From JANNVK01 sp031414415 (GTDB taxonomy: Bacteria; Acidobacteriota; Blastocatellia; Pyrinomonadales; Pyrinomonadaceae): a stretch of 24,660 bases of DNA. The translations under genes were made by a program, and so were the position numbers. Below are positions 1-7,878 of the stretch, piece after piece (within the stretch, counting starts at the first letter, position 1; the number at the start of each line of letters is the position of its first letter). A model generated the notes under the pieces. The model was not told the origin of the DNA. It saw only the letters and a program-made list of their open reading frames with translations, and did not search any database. The stretch spans positions 1 through 24,660 of the forward strand of contig JANNVK010000202.1 in NCBI GenBank assembly GCA_031414415.1, in the 5' to 3' direction.

Positions 1-94
1 CTTTTCACTTTTCACTTTTCACTTTTCACTTTTCACTTTTCACTTTTCACTTTTCACTTTTCACTTTTCACTTTTCACTTTTCACTTTTCACTT
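1..94. repeat. Tandem heptanucleotide array, 13.4 copies of CTTTTCA
   Basis: Thirteen exact copies of the 7-bp unit CTTTTCA run from base 1 to 91, with three further bases (CTT) to 94. The array begins at or before the window edge, so its full length is unknown. There are no mismatches between copies, which suggests recent expansion by slippage. Its inner end supplies the stop codon (89-91) and last Lys codon of the adjacent minus-strand gene. Read on the other strand the unit is AGTGAAA, nearly the same as the AGTAAAA unit of the array at 13554. Confidence 0.97.
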
Positions 95-1387
95 AATTCT
101 CGGCGGATAGCTTATATATTGCTTGAGAGAGGCATTAATTTGGAGATAAATTTTTGTTTCTCTCGGAATTAAATTTCGCCAGTTTGAACCACCTCGTTTG
201 ATATAGCCGGAGAGTTTAGCCGGATTTGAATTATATCCAGCTGACATCAATTCATCAGGAAATGCAACTCCATTATCAAGAGCGTTGGCAATAGTTTCAC
301 GAGAAATCAAGTCGTCCCAAGTCATTTGCATATATAAAAGCATAACTTGTGCGGCGTTTTGGTGATTTCGCATTCCTTCAACAAAATCAGGTATCAAACC
401 GACTGAATAATATCTTGAACGAACCATAAAGTATGTAGATGGAATCATTTGCACCATTCCGCCGGCACCAGCACTACTGACTGAATAGCGATAAGTGTTT
501 CCTTCATTTAGTGCGAAAAGCGTGAAAATATCATTATAAACGTTCAAATGATATTCGTTTTTGAATCGTGCATGATCGACATGTTCAACAGCACAAAGTT
601 TTTCTGCCATATCAGCGACTATCGGTTGTATAAAAATCCCTTTCTTTTGTAAAGTATCACGGGCGGCATCAATCGTGTTTCTAACGTAAAGTTTTCCGGC
701 ATTTATAACTTCGGGCGTGATAATTCCGGGATGCGTTGACGTGTAATATGCCATTTCTGAAAGGCTTCCGTTTCGCTCAATTGGATATTGAACAACCAGA
801 GGTGTGTGAGGTTTATTCTCGTTATCCATAACAATTACTGGCGTATTTACACCATTTGCTCTAATTATTTTGACTACAATATTTTTCCCATTAGCTGAAA
901 CTGTCGGATATTCTAAATTGCGTTCGAGAAAAATGCTTTTTGTCATCGAAACGAAGTCAATTTCATTAGTTTTCCAATCGTTAAAAGCAACGCGGACAAC
1001 GTCAGTTACAAGAAAGCCAGTTGTCATCGAAGTTGGCATTGATTTTGTTTGCATCAACGATTTTGCTTGCTGTATTTTTGTTTTAATTTGCCCATAAGTC
1101 ATATATTTATATGCATTTGGCAAAGGCGTTGGTCTTGGAGTTGGAGTCGGCATTGGTGTCGAACTCGTAAAAATAAATGGTGTCGGCGATGTCATCGGAC
1201 GCGGTGTTTGAGTAGTCACAATTACAACGTTTCGCGGAGTTTGAGTTGGCGAAGGTGTGAATACAGGATTTGGAGTTCCGGTCGGTGAGCCGACAATTAT
1301 TACACGCGGTCTTGTTGGTGTTGGTGTTTGTGAGTAAGAGACGACTATTGAAGTAAAAATAATTGCTAAAAGAAAAGAGCATTTCAT
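89..1387 (-). CDS. Secreted lytic-transglycosylase-like protein (SLT fold) with Pro/Thr-rich linker
   Basis: Likely a cell-wall lytic transglycosylase that cleaves peptidoglycan glycan strands outside the inner membrane. From the chosen start the protein is 432 aa: a signal peptide (about 1-20, MKCSFLLAIIF then a hydrophobic run), a Pro/Thr-rich low-complexity linker (about 20-91), a middle domain of unknown type, and an SLT-like domain from about 280. The catalytic Glu is probably E295, in NEGNTYRYSVSSAGAGGMVQ, which has the spacing of the family motif ES...SxxGAxGLMQ. A GYNSNP motif near 384 matches the family's later AYNxGP block. The frame opens upstream to 1468, but I chose 1387 because it places the signal peptide at the N terminus and has AGGA at 1397-1400, nine nt ahead. 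The last codon and stop lie in the heptamer array. The enzyme family is fairly sure; the substrate and the role of the linker are not. Confidence 0.82.
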   Translation of the reverse strand: MKCSFLLAIIFTSIVVSYSQTPTPTRPRVIIVGSPTGTPNPVFTPSPTQTPRNVVIVTTQTPRPMTSPTPFIFTSSTPMPTPTPRPTPLPNAYKYMTYGQIKTKIQQAKSLMQTKSMPTSMTTGFLVTDVVRVAFNDWKTNEIDFVSMTKSIFLERNLEYPTVSANGKNIVVKIIRANGVNTPVIVMDNENKPHTPLVVQYPIERNGSLSEMAYYTSTHPGIITPEVINAGKLYVRNTIDAARDTLQKKGIFIQPIVADMAEKLCAVEHVDHARFKNEYHLNVYNDIFTLFALNEGNTYRYSVSSAGAGGMVQMIPSTYFMVRSRYYSVGLIPDFVEGMRNHQNAAQVMLLYMQMTWDDLISRETIANALDNGVAFPDELMSAGYNSNPAKLSGYIKRGGSNWRNLIPRETKIYLQINASLKQYISYPPRIK

Positions 1388-1671
1388 CGGGGTTTGTCCT
1401 GTTTTATTTTTTTTGTAAAATTGTTTGGCGAATTGTCTAAATAGTTTTTGCTTTTTTGGGTAAATCATTGTTTCTTTTCACCATTTTGTAGGTTTACTAA
1501 TCCGCAAAATAAGATTCGCCTAAGACACAAACGGTTGTCAAAAAAAAATTAATGCAACCACAAGATTTAATTATGGATTGTTTGGATTTGTGATACTTTC
1601 GATTCTAGGTAAAACTTACGTTGACAATTCGAAGATAACAAACTTTCGATTATTGTGCAAAAACAAAATTT

Positions 1672-3021
1672 ATGAAGAATTTATTCGGAACTGATGGAAT
1701 TCGCGGAGTTGCGGGCGAATTTCCGCTAGATAAAAAAACAATTTTTACAATTGGGCAATCGCTCACGAAACAATTTCGTGAAAAACGTGGAAGAAATCCT
1801 CGTTTTATAACTGGTCGCGACACTCGCGAATCAGGTTCTTGGATTGAAGAATCATTTCATGCAGGAGTTATTTTTCAAAATGGCGAGGCAGTTTCCGCTG
1901 CGGTTATTACTACACCTGGAGTTGCTTATCTAACAAAACAATTTGAGTTTGATGCCGGAATTGTTATAAGTGCATCGCATAATCCATTTCAAGATAATGG
2001 GTTGAAAGTGTTTATGCCAGATGGCAAAAAAATCAGTGAAACGATTGAAAAAGCGATTGAGAAATCAATTTATGGTTCAGAAAATCAAGAATTTGAAACG
2101 CAAAATTTACTGAAAATTGACGATTCAAAAGCTGTTGATTTTCAATCTAATTATTTAGAAATGCTCGAAAAAGAATTTGAATCATTATCTTTGAAGGGCT
2201 TAAAAATCGTTCTTGATTGTGCAAACGGAGCAAGTTCTGGTCTCGCACCAGAACTTTTTAAAAGACTCGGTGGTGAAGTTATCGCAATTAATTGTCAGCC
2301 AAATGGAACAAATATTAATGCTGATTGTGGTTCAACCCATATCTCAGGTTTACAAGCTCAAGTAATTGAAGACAAAGCAGATATAGGAATAGCTTTTGAT
2401 GGAGATGCTGATCGAAGTTTGTTTGTTAACGAGATTGGAGAACTTGTTGACGGCGACGCAACTCTCTGGGCTATGGCTCAACATTTTCAAAATCATAATA
2501 ACTTGAAAGACAATCTTGTAATCGCAACAGTAATGAGCAATATTGGTCTTGAAATTGCTCTAAATTCTAAAAATATTAAACTTTTGAGAACTGATGTCGG
2601 AGATAAATATGTTTTAAAAGAACTTTTAAAAAAGAAAGCAGTTTTAGGCGGCGAACAATCTGGTCATATTATATTTCCTAAAAAAAGTTTGGTTGGAGAT
2701 GGAATGAGAACAGCTCTAGTTTTACTTGAAGCAATGCAAGAAACAGGCAAATCTTTGCTCGAAATTACTAAAGGTTTTATTGCGTATCCTCAAGTGTTAG
2801 TTAATGTTAAGGTTGCAAGAAAAACTCCCTTTATTGATGTTAAAGCTATTTTTGAAGAGTCAAAAAACATAGAAAACAATCTTGGTTTAAGTGGTAGATT
2901 GTTACTTAGATATTCTGGAACTGAGAATTTGGCAAGAGTTATGATTGAAGGAGAAGACCAAAAAACAATTGATTTCCAAGCCAATAAACTTGCCGAAATA
3001 ATTAAATTTGCTTTGAATTAA
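1672..3021 (+). CDS. glmM: Phosphoglucosamine mutase
   Basis: Converts glucosamine-6-phosphate to glucosamine-1-phosphate, a cytoplasmic step towards UDP-GlcNAc for peptidoglycan. The 449-aa length is normal for GlmM. Visible motifs are the FGTDGIRG start, the phosphoserine loop SASHNP with catalytic Ser102, the metal-binding DGDADR at 243-248, the sugar-recognition loop GEQSGH at 327-332, and the C-terminal phosphate-binding RYSGTEN at about 413-419. The set, and the absence of the longer phosphoglucomutase layout, points to GlmM rather than ManB/Pgm. The gene diverges from the transglycosylase-like gene, so both flanking products concern the cell wall. A perfect TTGACA lies at 1621-1626, but I see no good -10 at the right spacing, and there is no clear Shine-Dalgarno before the ATG. 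It is followed by the structured RNA and aroB. Confidence 0.96.
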   Translation: MKNLFGTDGIRGVAGEFPLDKKTIFTIGQSLTKQFREKRGRNPRFITGRDTRESGSWIEESFHAGVIFQNGEAVSAAVITTPGVAYLTKQFEFDAGIVISASHNPFQDNGLKVFMPDGKKISETIEKAIEKSIYGSENQEFETQNLLKIDDSKAVDFQSNYLEMLEKEFESLSLKGLKIVLDCANGASSGLAPELFKRLGGEVIAINCQPNGTNINADCGSTHISGLQAQVIEDKADIGIAFDGDADRSLFVNEIGELVDGDATLWAMAQHFQNHNNLKDNLVIATVMSNIGLEIALNSKNIKLLRTDVGDKYVLKELLKKKAVLGGEQSGHIIFPKKSLVGDGMRTALVLLEAMQETGKSLLEITKGFIAYPQVLVNVKVARKTPFIDVKAIFEESKNIENNLGLSGRLLLRYSGTENLARVMIEGEDQKTIDFQANKLAEIIKFALN

Positions 3022-3079
3022 ACTTAAATACTAAATTTAAGATTTGCAAAAATATAATTGAACAATGTATTCTTAAATC

Positions 3080-3232
3080 ATCGAAATAGTTGGTTTCATC
3101 CACTCTTTCGAAGCGGGAGCTGGGGTGAGGACGGTGACCGCGAATTGGCAGATTCGGTGTACTCCCATGTCGCTTAATCTGCACTAATTTTTAAATAAAA
3201 AAAATCGACTATTTTGTGGTCGATTTTTTCTT
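3080..3232 (+). ncRNA. Unidentified structured RNA or attenuator leader upstream of aroB
   Basis: A roughly 67-nt island (3109-3175) is about 60% GC in an AT-rich gap and folds into nested stems. The outer stem pairs AAGCG (3111-3115) with CGCTT (3171-3175), continued by GGAG (3116-3119) with CTCC (3162-3165). Two hairpins sit inside: CGG-TGA-CCG (3132-3140) and CGAAT-TGGCAG-ATTCG (3141-3156). Loop bases GCAG (3148-3151) can pair with CTGC (3179-3182) as a pseudoknot, or GCAGATT with AATCTGC over 7 bp. A strong terminator closes the RNA at 3199-3230. The 5' segment CGAAATAGTTG (3082-3092) can pair over 11 bp with CGACTATTTTG (3206-3216), destroying that terminator; a small hairpin (3083-3097) would sequester it. 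A weak promoter candidate is TTGCAA (3044-3049), 18 nt, TATTCT (3068-3073). No known RNA family recognised. The fold is hand-drawn, so the 5' end is approximate. Confidence 0.6.
3199..3232 (+). terminator. Intrinsic terminator just upstream of aroB
   Basis: An 11-bp stem (3199-3209 with 3219-3229, core ATCGAC/GTCGAT flanked by A and T runs), a 9-nt loop and a T-rich tail. It ends about 20 nt before the aroB ATG, leaving no room for a separate promoter. Either aroB depends on read-through, or this is a regulated attenuator. Confidence 0.88.
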
Positions 3233-3251
3233 TTTGAGATAAAATTTTCCA

Positions 3252-4376
3252 ATGATAAAGCTCAAAGAATACGAAATAATTGTTAAATGTGATTCGTTAA
3301 AAAATTGCGGTTTGTGGGTTAAAACTTGTCTGCCACTTGTAGGACGAGTTTTTATAATTTCTAACAAAAAAGTTTTTGGTTTGTTTGGCGAAACAGTTAC
3401 AGGTAGTTTATCCGCAAATAATTTATTATTTGAAACTCATCTAATAGGAGATGGCGAAAAGTTTAAAAACTTCAAAACATTAGAAAAAACACTCTCAAAA
3501 ATGAGTGAAGCAAGATTAACTCGAACAGATGTTGTAATTGCCCTTGGCGGCGGAGTAGTCGGGGATTTGTCAGGTTTTGCGGCTTCAATCTACCTTCGCG
3601 GAATTCCTTTTTTGCAAATTCCAACAACCTTACTTTCGATGATTGATTCGTCTGTTGGTGGCAAAACCGCTGTTAACACTGACTTTGGTAAAAATCTAAT
3701 TGGAACATTTTACCAGCCGAGCGGCGTTTTGGTTGATGTTAAAACCTTACAGACCTTAGCGAAAAGAGAACTTGCAGCTGGTTTTTGTGAAGCTTTTAAA
3801 CAATCGATAATCAGTGGAATAAGCCTATTTGACGAAACATCCGATTTTTTAAATAAATATACTTTGAATAATTTGAAATCAAATTTTAGTGAATTCACTT
3901 TGTTAGAAGAATTAATTACTAATCAAATAATTTTTAAAGCTAAAATTGTAAGCGGCGATGAACGCGAGGACATAAGTAGAAACGACTCTTCGTCACGAAA
4001 AATACTCAATTTTGGACACACAATCGCACATGCGTTAGAAAAAGTTACAAATTATCGACGATTCAAACATGGAGAAGCAGTTGGACTCGGAATATTAGTT
4101 GCTTGTGAAATATCGAATAATCTTGATTTTCTTCAAACAAAAGAGTTAAACTTAATAAACGATGTTTTACGTCGTCTTGGGAGTTTCCCCAAAACTAAAG
4201 ATTTGAATATTGATGAAATTATCAAAGCAATTACATTTGACAAAAAAAGTGTTGGAAACTCAGTTAAATGGATATTATTAGAAAAAATTGGTTCGCCAAT
4301 AATAGTTGATGGAAGCGAAATTCCGGAAATTGTTGTTAAAAAATCTATTTTGAAAGTCTTCTCAAGTCTAGCTTAA
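3252..4376 (+). CDS. aroB: 3-dehydroquinate synthase
   Basis: Second step of the shikimate pathway: turns DAHP into 3-dehydroquinate with NAD and a divalent metal, in the cytoplasm. The 374-aa protein has the NAD-binding glycine loop GGGVVGD (99-105), the IPTTLLSMIDSSVGGKTAVN block (123-142) with phosphate and substrate residues, the GFCEAFK segment with metal ligand Glu180, and NFGHTIAHALE plus KHGEAVG supplying His256 and His273 as the other ligands. The usual EviK is EAFK here, a mild change. The gene starts about 20 nt after a strong terminator and has no good Shine-Dalgarno, so its expression likely depends on read-through of the leader at 3080-3232. It is followed after 23 nt by two small exported or membrane genes that have no obvious link to aromatic synthesis. 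Confidence 0.95.
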   Translation: MIKLKEYEIIVKCDSLKNCGLWVKTCLPLVGRVFIISNKKVFGLFGETVTGSLSANNLLFETHLIGDGEKFKNFKTLEKTLSKMSEARLTRTDVVIALGGGVVGDLSGFAASIYLRGIPFLQIPTTLLSMIDSSVGGKTAVNTDFGKNLIGTFYQPSGVLVDVKTLQTLAKRELAAGFCEAFKQSIISGISLFDETSDFLNKYTLNNLKSNFSEFTLLEELITNQIIFKAKIVSGDEREDISRNDSSSRKILNFGHTIAHALEKVTNYRRFKHGEAVGLGILVACEISNNLDFLQTKELNLINDVLRRLGSFPKTKDLNIDEIIKAITFDKKSVGNSVKWILLEKIGSPIIVDGSEIPEIVVKKSILKVFSSLA

Positions 4377-4399
4377 ACCAATTCTTAGGAAATAAAATT

Positions 4400-4798
4400 A
4401 TGATTAAAAACTTTCATTCGAATCAACATGGAAGTGCAAGCACAAAAATGCTTGTTTTCGCCGCAATTTTGGGATTATTTGGACACGCCGCTTTCAACTA
4501 TATTCCTGTGGCTTACAATGGACAAAATTTTAAAGAAGAAATGAGGACTGCGGTTCTTAGCGGAACTGCGTTGCCGGGCAGTTTGAATCCGTCAGAAGTC
4601 ACAAAAAACAGATTAATAAAATTTCTTAAAGATAATGGTTATCCGGCGAATGCTGTAATTGATGCCAAACAAACAAATGGAGTAATTACCGCAACAGCTA
4701 GATACTCGCAAGAGGTAAATATTTTACCTTTTGGGGCATATAAATACACGTATAGTTTTGATAATACTTCAACGCCAGCGGGATTTTTAATGAAATAA
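4400..4798 (+). CDS. Small single-TM protein of unknown function
   Basis: I do not recognise a named family. The 132-aa protein has a short polar N terminus, one hydrophobic segment (about 17-36) and a 95-residue soluble part, probably extracytoplasmic, with Lys-rich and beta-type stretches. The architecture (short basic leader, one helix, globular tail) resembles pseudopilins and pilus-associated proteins, but there is no prepilin peptidase motif (G followed by F-T-L-I-E), so that is only analogy. AGGA at 4387-4390 is placed as its ribosome binding site. The stop codon TAA (4796-4798) is directly followed by the ATG of the next gene, so the two are probably translationally coupled and work together. 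It lies 23 nt after aroB and is likely co-transcribed with it. Confidence 0.75.
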   Translation: MIKNFHSNQHGSASTKMLVFAAILGLFGHAAFNYIPVAYNGQNFKEEMRTAVLSGTALPGSLNPSEVTKNRLIKFLKDNGYPANAVIDAKQTNGVITATARYSQEVNILPFGAYKYTYSFDNTSTPAGFLMK

Positions 4799-5581
4799 AT
4801 GACTAAAAGAATTCTCTTTAACTTACTTTTAATAGGTTTAATTTCATTTTCAGCTTTTGGGCAAATAACTAAAAGTTCTGCCGGAAGATTTAATGAAAAT
4901 GCAGCTTATCGAGTTTTAGGAATTATTGGTTCCTCGCAAGCTACTTTTTCATCAACAATTGGTTTTGGAAATTATGCTTCAACTTTCCAGCAATTGATAA
5001 ATGAAGGCTTATTGGAATCTAACTTAGCTCTAGGTGAAAGAAATGGTTATAAATTTGTTTTGTCTGCAACCAACGCAACTCCACAATCTCCACCTTTATT
5101 TCAAATCACTGCAACACCTCTACAATATCCAAAAAGTGGACGAAAATCTTTTTATTACAACCAAGAAGGTCTAATTCATGCGGCAGATGTTGGCGGTGCA
5201 ATCGCAACAATTAATGAACCGGAATATCTTGTTTGCGGTAATAATGAAGCTACAATTATTCAAAATATCAGAATAATACAGGCTTCAGAAGCAACCTTTT
5301 CAAGTTCATTCGGTGCAGGAAATTATGGAAATCTTTTTCAGTTAAGATCATCAAATTTAATTGGTTCAATTCTCGCAAGCGGTCAAATCTGCGGCTACAA
5401 TATTTCTATTCGAACTACTAATGCGACAAAAACAGCAGCTCCAACTTACTCAATTAATGCAACGCCTCAAACATATCCAAACACAGGAATTCGTTCATTC
5501 TATTCTGATCAAAACGGAATTATTAGAGCAGCTGACAGACAAGGTTTGCCAGCAGATGTAAATGATTTACCGATTGAATAA
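4799..5581 (+). CDS. Secreted protein with two tandem pilin-like globular domains
   Basis: The 260-aa product has a signal peptide (about 1-21, ending AFGQ) and two repeats of one domain: 35-133 and 149-249. Each runs: alpha-helical IIxxxxATFSSxxGxGNY, a LIxxGLxxSxLAxG block, GY with a beta strand, an NATP-type turn, ITATPxxYP, then G-R-SFYxxxxGxIxAAD. This resembles the C-terminal globular domain of the type IV pilin-like proteins common in Acidobacteriota, but without the N-terminal pilin helix, so it should be secreted or anchored by a partner instead of polymerised. Only the second copy carries cysteines (C146, C198), which could form a disulfide. It begins directly after the stop of the one-TM gene and ends 3 bp from the convergent radical SAM gene. 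The function is unknown; a pilus- or surface-associated role is inference. Confidence 0.8.
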   Translation: MTKRILFNLLLIGLISFSAFGQITKSSAGRFNENAAYRVLGIIGSSQATFSSTIGFGNYASTFQQLINEGLLESNLALGERNGYKFVLSATNATPQSPPLFQITATPLQYPKSGRKSFYYNQEGLIHAADVGGAIATINEPEYLVCGNNEATIIQNIRIIQASEATFSSSFGAGNYGNLFQLRSSNLIGSILASGQICGYNISIRTTNATKTAAPTYSINATPQTYPNTGIRSFYSDQNGIIRAADRQGLPADVNDLPIE

Positions 5582-5584
5582 TGT

Positions 5585-7465
5585 TTACGCAGTCATTGCG
5601 AGACGGACTTTTAGCGGCTGAATTTGAATTAAACTTTCGGGTGCATCAGCTAACCAAGTAGTTGGGCAAACTCCGCAAGTCGTGCATTTTTCGACCGCAG
5701 GGCATGGTTTTGACGAAAGACTTTCCTGTGATTTTTCGTGTTCTTCTTTCAAGAAATCAAATGACAAGCCTGAATCGATGATTGTCCAAGGTAAGAATTC
5801 ATCGTAACTTCGGTCGCGTGAAGTGTGAAATTTCGGGTCAATTCCGGTTTCACGTAACGCTTCGTTCAAATTTCCATTCAAACGTGCCGCGGATTCGATT
5901 ACACGTGAAATTGTCCGGTCGCCGGATGAGAATAATGCTTGGTCGTGGGCAATTCGTGAAGACATAAATCGAACTTCCACATTCGGAATTTTCGACAATC
6001 CTTTTGAAACATATTTAATACGTTGTTTCAATTCTTTTTCATTGCAGATTGCGTCCCATTGAAGCGGTGTGTTTGGCTTTGGAACAAATCCATTGAGACT
6101 CGGAATTATTTTTCCCGCACGCCCGAACTTCTTTCCTGCCAATAACATACGATCTTTTATTCGCTCGACTAAAACGAACATTTCGTCTAAATCTTCTTGA
6201 GTTTCTGTCGGCAAACCAACCATCATATAAAGTTTGATTGTTAGCATTCCGCGATCAAAAACCGAACCGCAAATATCAACAATTTCGTCGTTTGTGAGAT
6301 TTTTGTTGATTACGCGGCGAAGTCTGTCAGAACCAGTTTCAGGTGCGACGGCAATTTGTTGATCTTTGGAAGCGACTAAAGCATCAAGTAATTCATCGGA
6401 AATTTGATCAAGTCGCAAACTCGAAACTGAAATTCGATAATCCATCGCACGAAGTTCACGTAAAATTTCGGAGATTTCTGGATGATCGCAAACGGCAGTT
6501 GAAACCAAGCCAATTTTATTTGTTTTACTTCGCCATTCTCTCGCTTTTGCTAAAATGTCTTTCGCAGGGACAACCCTCGGCGGATAATAATTGTATCCAG
6601 CCCAACAAAATCGGCAACCTTGCGAACAACCACGCGAAATTTCAACCAATAATCTGTCGCCCATTTCAGCTTTTGGCGACCAGATCGAGGTTGAAGGACA
6701 AAATACATCTTGGTTAATTAAAAAATCTGCGAGTTCTTTTTCGCCGCGTTTCATTGCCCGACGCAATGTTCCTTCTTTCGGATTTATCGCCGATAATGCT
6801 CTCCCAACTCGTTTAGGAACACCTTCGTGCTTTGGAACATAGTCGAAAACAGTGCCGTCGTCGTTGTAAATCACATCGTAAAAACTCGGAATGTAAAAGC
6901 CGCGACCAAATTTTGCTAGATTGAGTAAGATTTCCTCTTTTTCGCCGCCTTCGAGAATTGTGTCAATCAATTGATCGACTAAAACTTCGCCTTCTCCAAC
7001 CGCAATAATGTCTGTAAAATCAGCAATTGGCTCAGGATTGAGAAACGAAGCCGCTCCACCCATCACAATTAACGGATGAAAATGATTGCGTTTTTCTGCC
7101 CAAACAGGAATTTGCGACATTTGTAGCATTTTCGCCATGTTCAAATAATCAGTTTCAAACGAAATCGAAAAGGCAACAACATCAAAATCTTTAATCGGCG
7201 TTTGAGTTTCGAGTGAAAGCAAAGGAGTCCGAGATTTTTCGTATTCCTTCATTTCATCTGCGTCCGGCAAAAAAACACGTTCGCATGAAACTTCTGGAAT
7301 TTGATTAAAAAGCTCATACATTGTGTGAATTCCAAGATTCGCCATCCCAAGCGAATGGGTGTTTGGATAACACAAGGCAACACGAAGCTGACCGCCGCGA
7401 TTGATGACGAAGCCTTCTTCGGTGCTTAATTTTTGTTTATAGCTTTCTATTATTTTTTTACTCAT
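5585..7465 (-). CDS. B12-binding/radical SAM protein (TIGR03960-like)
   Basis: An iron-sulfur enzyme that would reductively cleave S-adenosylmethionine to generate radicals; the substrate is unknown. The 626-aa protein has an N-terminal cobalamin-binding-like Rossmann part (about 28-165: LCYPNTHSLGMANLG, VVAFSISFETDY, IVMGGAASFLNPEP, GEGE) and a radical SAM core beginning at SRGCSQGCRFCWAG, with cluster ligands C280, C284 and C287. The C terminus carries a Cys cluster (CPAVEKCTTCGVCP, about 588-602) that may bind zinc or a further Fe-S cluster. Family members are often longer because a TIGR03936/DUF2344-type domain is fused on; here it is absent. It starts 4 nt after the retropepsin gene with no independent Shine-Dalgarno, so it is probably translated by coupling. 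It ends 3 bp from the convergent gene at 5581, with no terminator between them. Confidence 0.85.
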   Translation of the reverse strand: MSKKIIESYKQKLSTEEGFVINRGGQLRVALCYPNTHSLGMANLGIHTMYELFNQIPEVSCERVFLPDADEMKEYEKSRTPLLSLETQTPIKDFDVVAFSISFETDYLNMAKMLQMSQIPVWAEKRNHFHPLIVMGGAASFLNPEPIADFTDIIAVGEGEVLVDQLIDTILEGGEKEEILLNLAKFGRGFYIPSFYDVIYNDDGTVFDYVPKHEGVPKRVGRALSAINPKEGTLRRAMKRGEKELADFLINQDVFCPSTSIWSPKAEMGDRLLVEISRGCSQGCRFCWAGYNYYPPRVVPAKDILAKAREWRSKTNKIGLVSTAVCDHPEISEILRELRAMDYRISVSSLRLDQISDELLDALVASKDQQIAVAPETGSDRLRRVINKNLTNDEIVDICGSVFDRGMLTIKLYMMVGLPTETQEDLDEMFVLVERIKDRMLLAGKKFGRAGKIIPSLNGFVPKPNTPLQWDAICNEKELKQRIKYVSKGLSKIPNVEVRFMSSRIAHDQALFSSGDRTISRVIESAARLNGNLNEALRETGIDPKFHTSRDRSYDEFLPWTIIDSGLSFDFLKEEHEKSQESLSSKPCPAVEKCTTCGVCPTTWLADAPESLIQIQPLKVRLAMTA

Positions 7466-7469
7466 CTAA

Positions 7470-7877
7470 TTACTCTAAATACTTACCAATAAACAGCTTA
7501 CCTTCATAATCAACTAAGCCGAGTTTAACTTGCATCAAAAAACCGTATCTGCCTAAAATATTTTTCGTAAAGGCTTCATTTTCAGCAAAACACGCTAAAA
7601 TATCAAAATCAAAACCTAAAACTGAAAGCGTAACTTCGTGTTCAAAAGTCAAAAACCTGCCTGTTGCCGTGCCGATGTATTTTGGCAAACCTTCTTCAAT
7701 TTTCAACCCAAGTTGTTCACCGATTTTACGTTCAAAAATGCAGTTGGTTGAACCTGTGTCTATTTTAGCTTGAAACTTTACAGGTTCTTGATTAAGTTTA
7801 AGCGAAGCCGCAACAGAAATTCCGGTTTGACCCGCATCGTATTCTGCGAATTGTGAAAATGTAAGTTGATGCAGCAA
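7470..7877 (-). CDS. Retropepsin-like aspartic protease, TTG start
   Basis: A 135-aa single-domain aspartyl-protease-like protein. The catalytic motif is DTGSTNCIF (about 39-47), preceded by a beta hairpin (FQAKI) and followed by the hydrophobic LGFDFDILACFA and ILGRYGFL blocks typical of the retropepsin half-fold, in which the second Gly-containing strand packs near the active site. Such proteins act as homodimers. The start is TTG at 7877, one base after the upstream TAG stop. The choice rests on a strong GGAGG (7886-7890), eight nt ahead and inside the previous gene, so the two are translationally coupled. The partner upstream is a DUF2281/DUF5678-like protein. I have seen this pairing as a small conserved module, but its job is not established. 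Confidence is good for the fold, low for the role. Confidence 0.82.
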   Translation of the reverse strand: MLHQLTFSQFAEYDAGQTGISVAASLKLNQEPVKFQAKIDTGSTNCIFERKIGEQLGLKIEEGLPKYIGTATGRFLTFEHEVTLSVLGFDFDILACFAENEAFTKNILGRYGFLMQVKLGLVDYEGKLFIGKYLE

Positions 7878-7878
7878 A

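Noticed and set aside
1..94. CRISPR array
   Set aside because: The units are 7 bp with no spacers; this is a simple tandem repeat.
1388..1671. Clear divergent promoters between the transglycosylase-like gene and glmM
   Set aside because: TTGACA boxes exist on both strands (plus 1621-1626, minus 1541-1536) but no acceptable -10 sits at 16-18 nt from either.
3120..3160. T-box-like sequence GGTGACCGCG in the aroB leader
   Set aside because: The T-box has GGTGG-N-ACCGCG; here two bases are missing and the specifier stem layout is not visible. Resemblance is likely chance.
3002..3184. Minus-strand 60-aa open frame across the leader
   Set aside because: It overlaps the structured RNA and the end of glmM, with no ribosome site or recognisable protein.
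3100..3190. SRP (4.5S) RNA or 6S RNA
   Set aside because: No GGAAG/AGCAGCC core loop and no long rod-like layout with a central bubble was found; I could not support either family.
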